A DNA stretch of 64,000 nt from Zonotrichia leucophrys gambelii (taxonomy: Eukaryota > Chordata > Aves > Passeriformes > Passerellidae), in NCBI RefSeq assembly GCF_028769735.1, contig NC_088176.1:19715501-19779500 (forward strand), written 5' to 3'. Under the pieces are notes generated by a model. It was given only the letters and a program-made list of their open reading frames with translations. It was not told where the DNA came from and ran no database searches. Position 1 is the first letter of the stretch, and the number at the start of each line of letters is the position of its first letter. This document shows positions 26,567 through 39,304 of the stretch, one piece after another. The translations under genes were made by a program, and so were the position numbers.

Positions 26567-28541
26567 TTAAACTGGCAAGAGCAGGAACAGAAAATTAACT
26601 TTTAAATGAGTATGTTATATACAATCAATATCAACATGTTACTTTGCTGGATACATTTATTTGGTGTTATCCAATCTTACCAACAGGCCTAAACATTGTT
26701 GCAAATAACTGGAGGGCAAACCCAAAGCAGAACAACTAACCCATAAATAAGATGCAGGATTCAAGATACCTCCTGCAGAAAATAAACAGTGGTGCTTTGT
26801 ATCATATCTGAAACCTTTCATAATGAATATTTTGTGCTAAAACTCTTTATGTGAACATACACAGAATTCCATCACTTAAATTAAAGTGGAAAAAAATCCC
26901 AACCTTTCACAACTGCCTTTTTTCCCCTCCCTTCACTCAATGTGTTTAAATTATTTCTCTATACAAGGTAAGTACATTGTCTGTACAAAGTTAAATATAC
27001 ATATTTACAGTCAAACTTCTGAGACACAGAGTCTTCTCTTCCGCTGACTGAGACGGAAGACAAGCCTACTTGATTTCAAACCCAGGAGCATGGCTAGTTT
27101 ATCAAAACATTGCAAGTCGTGCTAACAGTTAGTTGTAGTTTACTCTTAATAAATCTGTATAAAAGCATCAGCATAAAAATAGGCATTTTATATTATTAAA
27201 TACGGCTTATGACAAAATAGCAATCTACCCTTTGCTATTTGTACGGCAATTGTAGGAAGCAGAGTCTGATAGAATTGGTTTTGTTTATGCTTTTTCTTAA
27301 TAACAAAAAGTCTATCAAAAGAGTATTCAGAGTGGATTTACAGGCAAACATACAGCCAAGCCATGGGGTTTTTTTTCCCCTCAAGGAAATACAAATCTAT
27401 GTAACTGGTAGTAACTGCTGGGAACAGCTTTCCAAATTGATTAGACTTTTTTGTATGACTAAGAGGCAGCCAAAATGCATGTATTTATTTGACCTACCAT
27501 CAACACTCTAACCAAAATGAAAAAAAAAAGGCACCCTCAGTGATCCATTTTTCAGATTTATCAGAGCCTCTAAGATTTAATGCTGGGAAAGAAGTCCCAG
27601 CATTTCATCCCAAAGCATACACTGGAAAAGGTGTATGATCCTTTAGGGCCAGCGACTGGGCAAGAGGAGCAGAGAAAGTGAACAGCCGTAGGACTCAAAG
27701 AGAATTTGCCCTCACGGATGTTCTGTTTATTGGTTCTACTCTTTGTGCAGATAAATGTCAAAGCTAGGCTGATTTCTCTTTAAAAACAGGACTCAGTTAA
27801 TTTTGCACACAATACATTCACACACACACCCCCTGCACAAAAGAAAAAACCCTGCAGAGATCAGTGATATGTTATTGAAGGGTTTGGGATTTTTGCACTT
27901 TTGCATTACGCTTTGGCTGACCTCTCTGGATTAAACCACCAATCCCAAACTCCTTTTCCACACAGAGCTCTGCAATTCAATTGAATCAGCTGTCCTCTGC
28001 CTCTGCTGGGTCTTAAGATGCATGACATGAAGGAAAGGTTTTCTATGGAAATAGAAGGCAGAGAATAGTGAGTCTTCAGCAAGGCAGAAACTGGGCAGCA
28101 AGCCTGTTTCCTGAACTCCTGTTCCTGAACTCCTGTGCCAGCCAACGTGAGCAGCTGCGGGGCTGAGTACTGCCCCAAAGCACTACCCTATCTCAACACA
28201 CAAACAAAACCTATACCATGTGCTTCCCTGAAGCCTTCTCAGAGGTAAGTACTCCGTACAAATTAAGATTATCATCAAAACTTTTACTGGGGAAGGGAGA
28301 GGAATACACAAAGGCAGCACTGTAAACTAGAAACTGTCTCTTCTTCAGCAAACAAATCACACCCTGACTCCATGGAAGCAGGGCTACACATTCAACTCAA
28401 TAGTGTACCACATAACCACATCCTCCTAACACTTCTCATCTCTTGTCTATTACATTCATAAATTGTCTGTTTCTTCACTGTTTAAAAACACCATCTGGAA
28501 AGGACTCCCACCATCCTTGTCATGGTGGGATCACTGTTACT

Positions 28542-28609
28542 TTACAGGTACAGAAGCTTCACGTAGTTGCCTGGGAAGGTGCCAAATTGCCTTGTTCTCC
28601 TGGATGTAC
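28542..28609 (-). CDS. SORBS1: SORBS1 last coding exon: end of SH3-3 and stop codon
   Basis: The exon completes a Gly codon and encodes TSRRTRQFGTFPGNYVKLLY plus a final Leu, then TAA at 28542-28544. FPGNYV is the canonical end of the SH3 fold, and the protein stops directly after it, as in mammals (human ends KPLYL). The acceptor is TTTTGCAACAG. Confidence 0.96.
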
Positions 28610-29395
28610 CTGTTGCAAAATAAAACACAAGGAAGACTTAGTAAGATGGAGACATACCTACACTTAAAAAGGTACAGCTGGCAACCTCTTCTGCCTGCAG
28701 GCATTAATTCCTAATACTAAAGAGGAGCCCTAGTCAAAGAGTCTTTTGGTACAAACCAGATCACAACTAGCTCTGCTACTAATCATCTTTGGTCATCCCC
28801 TTTAACAATTAATAACGTGCTGGTGAAAGCTCCTGGGCCTATAGGTTAGAAGTCAAACTCCTCTCAGTGCAAATGAGCTAATCTCCCTTAAGAAGAGATG
28901 GCAAGCCTAGATTTGAAATGTTGAGATAGAGAACACTGTCCAGACTTGCACTCCTTGAAGGTAAAGGATTTTGCTAAACATGCACTTGAGGCTGGATTTT
29001 CAGGGACTGCAACTCCTATCCGTGTGTTCTCTTCCCCCCCTACTTGCCACTTTCTGTAACTAGTCATGGCTCCCCTCAGCTTTGGAAATGCTACAGAAAC
29101 CCAGTTTTTCTTGGTTCCCTCAGTTGCTCTGTCATCTGTGTAAACAAGAAGGATCTGGACAAAGAGAGGAATGGAGATACTAAGAAGATAAAAAAGGAAG
29201 TACTAGAGATCTAGCAAGGAAAACAAAGCTCCACCACCTTGCAGCCTAATTTTAATATTCTTGGTGGGAAAAGATGGGAAATTATGGAAAAACTGAAGTC
29301 AGTTTTTTTCATCATTTTGACCTCACAAATGAAAGCAACTTCTGCAAAACTGCTCATCCCAATAAGCTCTGCTCAAAGGCAAGTGTCACACTCAC
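28610..29395 (-). other. SORBS1: SORBS1 intron within SH3-3
   Basis: This 786-bp intron splits the last SH3 domain. Nothing else was recognised. Confidence 0.85.
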
Positions 29396-29508
29396 CCACA
29401 AACCAGCCGTCATCACATTTCTCCATCACATCAACAATGTCACCGTCCCTCAGTTCCAGCTCATCATCATTCTGAGGAGTGTAGCTGTAGAGGGCTTGGT
29501 AGCTAACT
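29396..29508 (-). CDS. SORBS1: SORBS1 exon: main part of SH3-3
   Basis: This 113-bp exon completes the split Ile codon and encodes [20 protein letters not shown] followed by [17 protein letters not shown]. It contains the ALYSY strand, the acidic RT loop and the binding Trp of the third SH3 domain. The acceptor is GGTTTTCAG and the donor is GTGAGT. It exits in phase 1. Confidence 0.97.
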
Positions 29509-30768
29509 CTGAAAACCAGAAAGACAGTAGATGTTAGGCATTGAATTTGACATCTCTTCAGGAGGAGATGTTCCTCTTCCCCTAATTCCTATTACATATT
29601 GCTGAATGCAGTCTGGACCTGTGTTTGCCTTTTGAGAGGCGGCAGCCACCTGCATTGAATTTGCTGTTGTCAAAAGGTCATGGTAGTAAAAAGTGTGATA
29701 CCTACACTGTGTGGGATATGTGGAGAGCTCCTGCTCCCTTTCTGCCATGTAGTTGTCTGCACAGACAAACAACCAGAGCCTTCCTAACTTGTAGCACCTA
29801 GACAGTGTTCAGTTGCAGACATCCCATTAAGTGCAAGCCAAAACCTGGATACACTCGTTCTTGGGCTAAAGGAGACAGGTATTTCCTTGCTCAGGCACAT
29901 AGGCAGAGAGAGCCATAACTGACCACATGGCAGAGCAAAGGACTTTAGAAAAAGATATTGCCTACTCTACTGCACTCTATATACATGGATAAATCATGGC
30001 TGAGGAGGTATGGTGGAATAGAAAACCCAGGCTGAATCCTGCCCAGAGATGTCATTTGTACCACAGGCACTGTGTATTCACTAGAAAGGATCCTTAGGGA
30101 GTGGAAACAATCTTTGGGCAAATTTGGGGAGGCTTGGATCCCCTGCCCAAGGAGCATGAAAATAGAGTTGATGTGAGATGCTCCTTCTCTGCAAAAAGCA
30201 AAGGCTCCTCTCACAAGCCAACTGCTATACCATCAATCCCCAGCACACAGTGCAGGCTGCTATTCTCAAAACCATCAGTGTAAGGCCCCACCAAGCTTAG
30301 TGGCAGCTCCACTGAACAGCTTTGAAAATCTCACTCCTGGTCTCTCAGCTACAAATGCACCTGTGGAACTGGTCAGCAATGCACCGAGTGGCATCAGCGT
30401 TGGGATTCTCTCTGCACTGTGAGAAGCCAAGAACAGAGTGGAACACATTGATCAGGTATAGCCAGTGGAAACGAACTTGTTGCCAGCTTCAAGATACAAA
30501 GACACTGAGACAGCCTCTGTAATGGTGACCCCATCCAGGATCACTGTTGAGGTGCTATACAGGTCGTTGAGGTCATTGTTTCAGGTGCTATACAGACAGA
30601 AAGGACTCAGTCTGAAACCCATCATGATATGTGGCTACTTTTGTTCTTTAAAGCAAAGCTAATATTTTCACATGATTCTAATTTACCACTGAGAGCTCTC
30701 ACACCTCCCTATCCTCACCACCAGTCAGAAACATGGGCCCTGGAAAGGTGGGAACCAAAAGAACTTAC
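29509..30768 (-). other. SORBS1: SORBS1 intron before SH3-3
   Basis: About 1.3 kb. A short direct repeat of AGGTGCTATACAG occurs near 30550-30597. Otherwise nothing was found. Confidence 0.8.
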
Positions 30769-30827
30769 ATGTCTCGTGGTGTTTGACTTCGCTCAGGGCT
30801 GGCTCCTTGCTGCTGTGCTTGAGGTTG
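30769..30827 (-). CDS. SORBS1: SORBS1 exon: short Gln-rich linker before SH3-3
   Basis: This 59-bp exon encodes QPQAQQQGASPERSQTPRD plus two bases of an Ile codon. It matches the mammalian stretch QPQAQQRRVTPDRSQ. The acceptor is ATTTCTCAG and the donor is GTAAGT. It enters in phase 0 and exits in phase 2. Confidence 0.94.
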
Positions 30828-32548
30828 CTGAGAAATGATGAGAGATGATTTATGGTCATTAGAGGTCACCTTGTGGCGAGAGTCAAGAGGCTGAGAAATA
30901 GTACTGCAGTAATGAACAGACTTTTCTGCAATGTTTATGATTTCATTGCAAACAGCTTCCTGTGTGGTAGGCACCATTGACATCCAAGAACACCCAAAGG
31001 ACAGTCAACAGGGGGAAGGGAGGGGAAAATATAGATAAGAAGAGATGGGACATTCCAGTTGCAGTATATAAGTCCAGTAAAAAAAACCAAAAACAAAAGA
31101 AGAGTTGTAGATCCAGGTACATATCCAGGTAGTGGAGTGCAGAAGGGATCCAGATGTAAGCATGGAAAACAGGCAAGATATAGAAGAATTTGGCATTTAG
31201 TTTGAAGATTTGTAACAAATACATTTACACATATTTTTAAAAGAAGCAGCATAAGAGGTTGCAATTAGTTATGCAGTGGCACCATTCCAAATGCTATGAA
31301 GTCAGTTCAAGAATGCAAGGTGAGGTTGGGCTGCTCATTCATGCATTTGGCTTCATTTAACTTATACCCAGGATGTGGCAGCACAATTAGCCCAACTTCT
31401 CACTGGCTGTGACAATTTTTTCTAATTGTTAAATTTCCTTCCTTCTGTTGCAAACAAGCAATATATGCAAAGAGATAAATATGTATCTACTTTGCAACTA
31501 AAAATAGTGCTGGCATTTTATCTCTTACTGAGGTGTTACTCTCTGGGTGAAGAGTGTCTAGGACTACACATCTGAGTTAAACAGGGGCCTTACCACATAG
31601 CTCTTTTCAGACTCTGTGAGATCTGGTCCAGCTCTCAATGAATGGTGGGAAGGCTGTGTGATCACCAAGCAAATGATAAGGAAGACATTTTAGCAGATGT
31701 TATATTGGTCAGAATTTAAAAAATGTAAATGGAGTGCGGACAACAAAAGGAAATGAACAACTCCTCCCCTCCCCACCCCAACACCATACTTTTTGGACAG
31801 CAAGATCCTTAATTTACACAAGAGACATTGAGGCTACAGTAACACAACAGCAGCACACAGTGCTGCAAGGGAAAGCAAAACAGAAGGTAGGGCAGGGAAT
31901 CAGAGTGGAAGGTGATGGACACTGCTACAACCAGAAATGGTACAATAGCATCATACTGCATTCCTGTAGGGCAAAAAGAACACAGACAGGAACACATACT
32001 TGGGAGCATCAAAATTGAAAGGCCAAAGGCATGCTGGAAGGAATCTGTTGCTGTTTTCAGAAAAGTCCTCAATGACACAGAAGAGAACAGCAACTTGCTT
32101 TCTTTTTTTAGAAAACCAACAGCTCGGGTCCTCAGAAGACACAATGCCAGGTAGCCCCAACAAAATCACTCTATCCTGTTCCAAGCAAGGCTCTGAAATG
32201 TTTTATTAATTCCCACAACAAGGCAGAGTGTCAGGTCAGGCCTTGACTGAAAAACCCAGCTCTAAACAACACCACCAGTGAAGCTGCTGGACTCTGCCCT
32301 GCCTCACCCCACAGTCACAACTCTACACAGGGACTGTGTGTCCCAGGACACGTAAAGGGAAATCAGTGTTTGAGGCTGGAGGTTTTATGGGGAAGATCAC
32401 TGAAAAAGCCATACAGATATCCACAGCCTGGTTTTGCACATTTTTGCATATTCAAACACCTACAAAAAGCAAGGTGCATGCCGTGAGCAAATGTAATGTC
32501 TGAGCTGGTGTACTGCCTGCAAGGTTGCTTGGCAAGGTGGGTTGAGAT

Positions 32549-32570
32549 ACAGAGCATGGCCATGCTCTGT
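32549..32570. repeat. Perfect 22-bp palindrome
   Basis: The 11-base arm ACAGAGCATGG is followed directly by its exact reverse complement. Pairing stops at both ends. It lies two bases from the stop codon of a minus-strand open frame. Confidence 0.92.
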
Positions 32571-34910
32571 GATCATTCATCACAATTTTCAAACTTAATT
32601 TCACTGGCCTCAATTTTAAGCTTTCTGTCCTCCTCTTTATTCACCTCAACAGTGCCCTCCAGTAAAAAGCTTGCTTTTTCATGGCATTCTGAGAGAGGAC
32701 AGAAGCAGACAGCAGAGAGGTCTGTGACACCTTCAGCCCAAGCATGCTCGAAAACTTTGGAAAAGTGCAGGGTGATGAGCTCATTCCTCTCAAAGTTCCA
32801 CTGAACCACATCTTGGACCTCTGGAGCTGTGTCCATCACTGTATTAAAGCAAACCATCTCTTTTCTCAAGGACTGTGACCCATTGTAGGCCAACTCAGCC
32901 CCACAACAATTCCTTTGTAGTCAGCTCTACTCTCTGGTGCTGGAATCTGGGATCACTGCCCTATGAAACAATGCTCTGTTACTAAGTATATTTCTAGAGA
33001 AAGAAATTTAAATGCAAGTTCAATCTACTAATTGCAGTGGAATTTGCATTCAGAGCATTTCCTGTGGAGCCTGAAATCCTCACAGGATTTCTGCAAGTCC
33101 CTTCTGCCTATCATCAGCCCTGAAAGGCCAATGAAAAAATAACAAATTCAAAGTTAATATTGTGCAGACCAACTGGATATAGTGCATCAAATCTGATGAG
33201 GCCAGAGCTAACTCAGGTGGTTAAGTAGCTGGAAAAAAACAATTTTCAGGCTGAGGCAGCTGCAAGAATGTTTTTAGGTGTATTTTTTTTTTTAATTCAA
33301 GAAAGTGCTTCTCTGTTCCATACCAATAAATTGACTGTTGAAATTGCTCCATGAGCTAAGACCACATGGTCCATTTCCCACTGATTACTTGTGACCTTCC
33401 TGCACAGCTTTTCCTCCTAAAAGCATTAGTATCTATGAATTAAATTAGTTTTTCAAAGCTAAAAAATTGACACTGCCTCTGAATGTTCCACAGTGCAGGC
33501 TTGTATTACCAGGAGGTGCAGCATCAGAACCTGGGTCACATTTCCTTTCCTGGCAGGATCCTCATGGGGACTTCCACGAGGCAGCTGGGCAGGGGCAAAG
33601 GCCAAGCAGGAACTTCCAGTTCCTGACAAGACACATGATTAAGTGATCTCCTCTGGCCTCTGCTCTGAGATCCATGCAGCTCCCACCAAAGCATTAACTC
33701 TCAGGGATGCAGCAGACTCCTGCAGAGAGGTGGTGAAACACCCTATAGTCAGCAACTATAGGTCCAAATGTTCTCCAAACAGGGGTTTAGACAGTCCATA
33801 TACTACCTGCAGTGGTGGTTCCCTTGTGCCAGAGGTGGCTGAGGAATCAGGAAGTGTTTGGCACAGCTCCAAAGTATAAAAGATTTCCCCCAAAACACTG
33901 AGACAGCCCTGTAACTGCTGAGGGTAAGCTGAAGGCCCCAAAAGTGACCAAGTATTCACAACCTGTGAGGACGTCTCAACTTCTACCTGCTCAGCCACAC
34001 TATCTGCTTTGTTAAGACTAAGTGAATAAACTTAAGCACATGCTGAAGTCTCTATGTCTCCATTTCTACAGACTGTGCACACAAATATGCAGTACAGTTA
34101 GTCCTAAAGCACAGCTGGCCAGTGTTTCCCCCTCATATGGAGTTTGGGGATGGATGTAAAGAGTGCCACAAGTTTGTGAAATTACCAGAAAAAAGTTCTA
34201 CATTAAGAGCCTAGAAAAGCCCTAAGGCAGCTTTTAAATGTTAGGCACAAAGATGCTGGGACTGCTCAGCAGTGCTCTTCCTGCTCCTAGTGAAATTCAG
34301 CATCATCAGTGCAACGACCCATTGCAGCTCTTGTTCATGTGCCTTCCATCCATTCCAGGTGGGAGTTAAGGAACTACATAAGGAAAGACAAAGCTAAACA
34401 GAACAGACTAATAGACACACAAGACAGACAGACAAACTGGTATTCCCTCAGAGGAGGGGACACATCAGCACTGATGCTCCCACATGAATGAAAAACCAAG
34501 ACCAGGGAGTCTTCCCTAGCCCAGGTGAAACAAAAGGAAAAGCCCTGCACACACCAAGCCCAGCTCTGGTGAAAGCGAATGGAAAGCTGGCTGAAGAGCT
34601 CTCACAAAGGACACTGAAAAGGCTGCAGAGTGGAGCAGAAGGCTGCCATAATCAGTGGAAAGACTCCCTGGACCCTGGATCAGAAGTTGAAGGCTGTGTC
34701 TACAGCAGAAAAAGGCATTTCCATTGGAAAACAGGTACCAAATGCCTGCTGCAGGCTGGGCAGCTCTGCCTTGGACAGCAAGCACTCAGCAGAAACATTG
34801 CTGTGCTGAATCTGTGGAGCAGCAGAAAACCACTGCAGGAGGTATAAGTTTACCTTGAACACGGTGCAAAGCAAGGAACATGCTAGGGGTAGTTGGTCTG
34901 TGCTGGAGAA

Positions 34911-34960
34911 CATGGGGTCTGAACATCCACCTCATATAACATGGGGCTGAACATCCACCT
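34911..34960. repeat. Local direct duplication
   Basis: CATGGGGTCTGAACATCCAC is repeated 29 bases on as CATGGGGCTGAACATCCACC with one base missing. This looks like a recent tandem duplication in a SORBS1 intron. Confidence 0.85.
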
Positions 34961-37177
34961 TTGGCTCCCCTCTCTACCAGCCAAAAGCAGGTGAATTACC
35001 ACCCTGCTGGAGTGGCTCTGTACAAGTGCCAAGGTGCAGATGGGTCCCACCAACATCCCTCACGTTGCTGATATAGGGACCCTTGTCCAGTCTGTCCTGC
35101 CTTCCCCACCCCACAGCCACAGTCCAGCCCCAGGGCCAAAGCCACCACACTGCTCACACACTTGCTGCCACCACTGCTGACTGTGACACTGTGCTAATAG
35201 CATCTCTGAGCAGAACAGGAATTAGAATGGAAAATTCCTGCAGGTTCCGTGAAATAAATTAATTAGATAGATTATGTTACTCCTTAATAACATATTTTAC
35301 TAGAATATTGAGACAAGTTATCTGTAAGTTATACTTGAAATACCTTCACATGCTGTGAGGTAATTATTTTTTCTTTTTAGTTTGGACTGGGAAACAAACA
35401 AAAAAGAACTTCAGAACAGTGTAAAGAGCCAATGCAATTTATATTTTTACTTAATGTAACAGGTAAGAACAGAGTCCTTACACCATACCTATACCAAAGG
35501 GTCTTAAACCTGCAAAAAACCCTGGGTCAGAATTTTGTAACTGGAGAGGTTATCCATAATGGGAAAGAAAACTAAAATTCAAAATCATAAAATATGTGAA
35601 ACACCAGGGACAGACACTAATGGAAAGAAAACCCAAATGTAATGTCTCATTTCCATGTCTGCTAAGTGATTTTCTCATTTGATTAAAATCAGTTGAGAGG
35701 TACAGATTTTTGAACAGCCTCCAGGGTATTACCTGAAGTTCTGCTGAAACCATCAGCCTCTGTATGGATCACACAGATAATGAGAAGCCATTTGCACATA
35801 TAAATATCACTCCTGGTCTCTAAAGAACTGCGGACCCAGAGCTGAAAATGAGGTCAAGACTACTGCTAATGTCACAAATAGTTTTAACTTGATACTGACA
35901 ATGCTCTGACTGTCAAGTCATATAAAATATAAATATTGACTTGACTTTGACTACAAAGAAAGGCCATGGGATTTTATTACAACCAGGTGGAACACCCAAA
36001 ATAGAACTGTGCTAATCATCACTGGAGAGAAACATCTTTGTCTAAATGTGGCTCCTTCCTCCTGTTCTTTTGGATCATGTATATCCAGTGCAAGCACCAG
36101 CATCACCCAGCAGATCAGAGCTTAGGAAAAAGGCCAACACAGGAAACTTCTATGGATTTTTAACATGAAGCAAAGTATGTATTCTATTGGACTCAGATGT
36201 GGAAAGTGAAAGGGAAGCAGGAGGGGGCTGTTCAGTAAAAAGTTGTGCAAGCTTCAAGTGGAAGAAAATGAGTAAAGGTAATAGGAAAATTTCAGGGTTT
36301 AAGCTGTCTCTCTCTTAATATAATCAAGAAAGTAACACTGGCAACTATTTCCCACATTCATCCTATATGACCAACTTGCCTGGTTCACTGATCAAGCTAA
36401 AGACTGCTTCCCCAATACCCACCACTAATAACTCAGTCCAGTGTTCCAGTTTTTGTTAATGGTGAACTTTCTGTTTCAAATATTGCCATCTTGTGGAAGC
36501 TGCCTTGAAGGACTGATGAGGCACCAGCAGATGTAAGCATTGCTCATTCCCACACTCTGGGCACCTCAGACGCAGTGCTGGGGCTGAGCCACGCTGCACA
36601 GACCCTACTGCATCCCTCTTCAAAAACATTTGTAGCTCTCAGCAATAGAGCTGAGAACCTCTGAATCCTACCTGAGTAGACCAGAGCAGGCCCCTGGCAT
36701 TGTGCATACCAAGTTGTGTATGCCTTATCCCCAGCTCTGAGATGCTCAAACCTTGAGTCCTGATCTCAGGTCGTAAACAATACCTGAACAAAATTTTCTT
36801 GTGCTACACCATTCCTACTAAGAAGGCCACCAACACTGCCCTATAATGCAGTCAAGCTGTAGGAACTCAAGGTCAGAACTAAGTAAGCCCTGAGTTAATC
36901 TTTTGGAGGAACCAATAAACAGATCCTCAGCTGGTACAAACAAGCAGAAACCTAGGTTTGATCTATGTAGATTTGCAGCAGCTGAAGATTTTGCCCATAC
37001 CTTCCCTTCTGCACAGCCTGGAAGTAATTTTTCTTTTTTTTTAATAAAAAGTCTAACTCTGAGGAAAATTATCTCACCTGTGTAATCAATGAGTCGCTAA
37101 ATAAGCATATGACAAAACAATGGCATGGCATGGAAACGACTGTAAGTAATGGAAGAGTAATCAGCAAAGATGATTAC

Positions 37178-37294
37178 CTGTGGCTTATTGACTCTGCGTG
37201 TAAGTCTGGGAGGTGGCTGGGTTGTGACAGTAGAGGAAGAGAGGGTAGAGGAAGAGAGAGGAGCAGATGAAGAGAATACTTTTGAGTCTGCAGT
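37178..37294 (-). CDS. SORBS1: SORBS1 candidate exon: 39-codon Ser/Thr-rich segment with PPPRLTRR
   Basis: This 117-bp exon encodes TADSKVFSSSAPLSSSTLSS followed by STVTTQPPPRLTRRVNKPQ. It has a good pyrimidine tract and acceptor (CTTCAAAAG) and donor GTAATC. It is phase 0 at both ends, so it fits between the exons at 38576 and 30769 with or without inclusion. I do not recall an equivalent in the common human isoform, so the call rests on splice sites, phase and composition. Confidence 0.7.
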
Positions 37295-38575
37295 CTTTTG
37301 AAGAAAAGAAAAATCGGTCAGCTTGGCACATACTCTCTTATCACAACCACTGCTAGTGATAAGAGCATTTACTATCCAGTAAATTTGAAGCACACACAGC
37401 AACAGTAACTCCATGCAAGGACAAGTGCAGTTTCCAGTTGGTTTGTCTCAGCTGACCACCTCACTCTGTTTCAAACATGCAGGTTAAGTCTAAAAAATGC
37501 TACTAAAATATATATGGATGGCAAACAGTACAGTATTAACACAGCTCTCAGTAGACTTCTGGTTATGACTCAAGCAGAAATCAAATTATTTGTCATAAGT
37601 TTCCCCAGTGTGAAACATGTCATCTTGGAAACCCTGGTTTCTCATTATTTAATGTTGGCTAGATGGGGTATGTCATAGAGGCTATTGCAGTGCATCCAAG
37701 ACAATATTTAGAATTCTATGATTTCAAATTCTCCAAACTTACACTCCTTGGGGTACTGTAATGTAATTGGGCTGGCTGTGCCCCACAATGTGCCCCAAGG
37801 CAACAGAGAGCTACAAAGTAAAGTATGTATCCTATACAAAGACTGAAGGCTGAAGATATTTTGTAGAAGCTACTGGAGAGTTCCCTCTGTGTTTCCTCTA
37901 ATTGTAACATATGACTGCATATAACTAAAAATTCTTGGGGGAAACCATCAGTAGGTCTAATTCTCGTTTGTGGCTAAAGCCTTTCATATAATTTTAGAAA
38001 TGCAAAGGTAATAACTTCTCCTCAATACATACATAACAATCAAAACTCCCTTAGTCATGCACATCCCAGACTAAGGTTCACTTAGGCTCCAGGATCAACA
38101 GGGGACACCTTTTGTGATTTTAGGAGCCAGGTTTATGTTCAAAATGTTTTTTGGTCCTTAGGAAAAACCAACAAATTCTATAACCAAAAATGATTCAGTG
38201 CACACTGTAAAATCTCTGATTAGCAAGAAAATGTCTGTATTCTGCACAGTGGGCCTTGTGTGTTGCTTTCATCTGATGCGTCTGGTAATAGCCACTGTCT
38301 GGGACAATCCTCTCATTAGATGTGATTGATTGTGTCAGTGCTGTGTTATCTATTCTAGAATATTTTTTTCTACATTGCTCTTGATCTCTCTTCCAAAATG
38401 TTTTGATCTGCTATAAGTGAATGCCACTGGTGACCCCTGAAAAAATGTCTTAAGATCATCAAAATGACATGTGGCAGCCACTGGCTCTGCTTTTCCAGCA
38501 GAGCAGCACAAACGTCAACCCACCAGTTAAACAAAAATCAGCGATTCAGAGCAGCACACACACATGCAGAAATAC
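37295..38575 (-). other. SORBS1: SORBS1 intron upstream of the 39-codon exon
   Basis: About 1.3 kb of AT-rich sequence. No gene or clear repeat was seen. Confidence 0.8.
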
Positions 38576-39304
38576 CTTCTTTTCCCCGCTTTGAAACTTT
38601 CCTGTATCACCTTTCCTCACGTCTCTTTTCTCTGTTTTACCTCCCTGAACAATAGCCATTAGCTCCTGACACAACTGGTTGTCCTCAGAGGAACCCACAG
38701 GTCTCCTTTCTGGGCTCGCACGCATGTCTAGCTGGGACGGTTTCAGGCAGCGCTCAACAGAGATCTTGGGGACAGCATGAGCACTGTGCTCAGCGTGGCT
38801 GCTGCCCTCTCCTGCCTTTGGGAGCCAGGCTGGGCTGGCAGTGGTGTCACGCTGCTCTGCGAGGATGCTCTCGGGGCTCTCCACTGCCCAGCGAGAGGAG
38901 TTAGAGTAAGTCACGCTGGGAGAAGGGGAGTCAACAAACTTCTCTTCGTTTTGTGGAGTGGCCTGGTAGAAACTGCGGGCAGAGGATTGAGGTCTGGATG
39001 AGGAAGAGGGCAATGGGGACCTAACGGACCTGGGAGTCGAGGAGCCAGAGAGATGAGAATGGTGCAGGCTGACTGTGGGGGAAGGGCTGGCTGCAGCAGA
39101 AGGCGAGAGATAGTCAGGGTGAGAGAGGGAGGCTTCGGGCGGAGGAGGCAATGGAGGAGTTATGGCAGGAGTGGTGCTGGGAGACACTCCCACGGTCAGA
39201 GCAATCCACTCGGATGTGACCGCCTGCACCTCTGGAGACAAAGCGCGGCGCGCAAAAGGCAAAGGCGGAGGAGTTGGAGTATGGAGCAGCTCAGAGCTGG
39301 GAGA
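38576..39304 (-). CDS. SORBS1: SORBS1 exon: 243-codon Pro/Ser-rich region between SH3-2 and SH3-3
   Basis: This 729-bp exon is phase 0 at both ends. The acceptor is chosen after TCTCCTTCAAG, which follows a long pyrimidine tract; the donor is GTATTT. The recognisable core ARRALSPEVQAVTSEWIALT matches the mammalian segment with RRALSPEMHAVTSEW. It is followed by PPLPPPPEAS, many SP dipeptides and a conserved RCLKPS motif (mammalian SCLKPS). The region is predicted disordered, with proline motifs able to bind SH3 domains. Splicing of the equivalent region varies among mammalian isoforms. Confidence 0.9.

Larger units (their letters stand above)
26375..28541 (-). other. SORBS1: SORBS1 3' UTR (approximate end)
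   Basis: From the stop codon to a distal AATAAA on the minus strand (26393-26398) lies about 2.1 kb of AT-rich sequence with no further exon. It includes a TG/CA repeat and several other possible poly(A) hexamers, one near 27724. The cleavage site would be roughly 10-30 bases beyond the hexamer, hence the approximate left end. Confidence 0.7.
30828..37177 (-). other. SORBS1: SORBS1 large intron between the 39-codon exon and the short linker exon
   Basis: About 6.3 kb, the longest SORBS1 intron in the window. It contains a 22-bp perfect palindrome (32549-32570), an unexplained minus-strand open frame beside it (32573-32917), and a local direct duplication near 34911-34960. No known SORBS1 exon was recognised. 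Confidence 0.75.
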
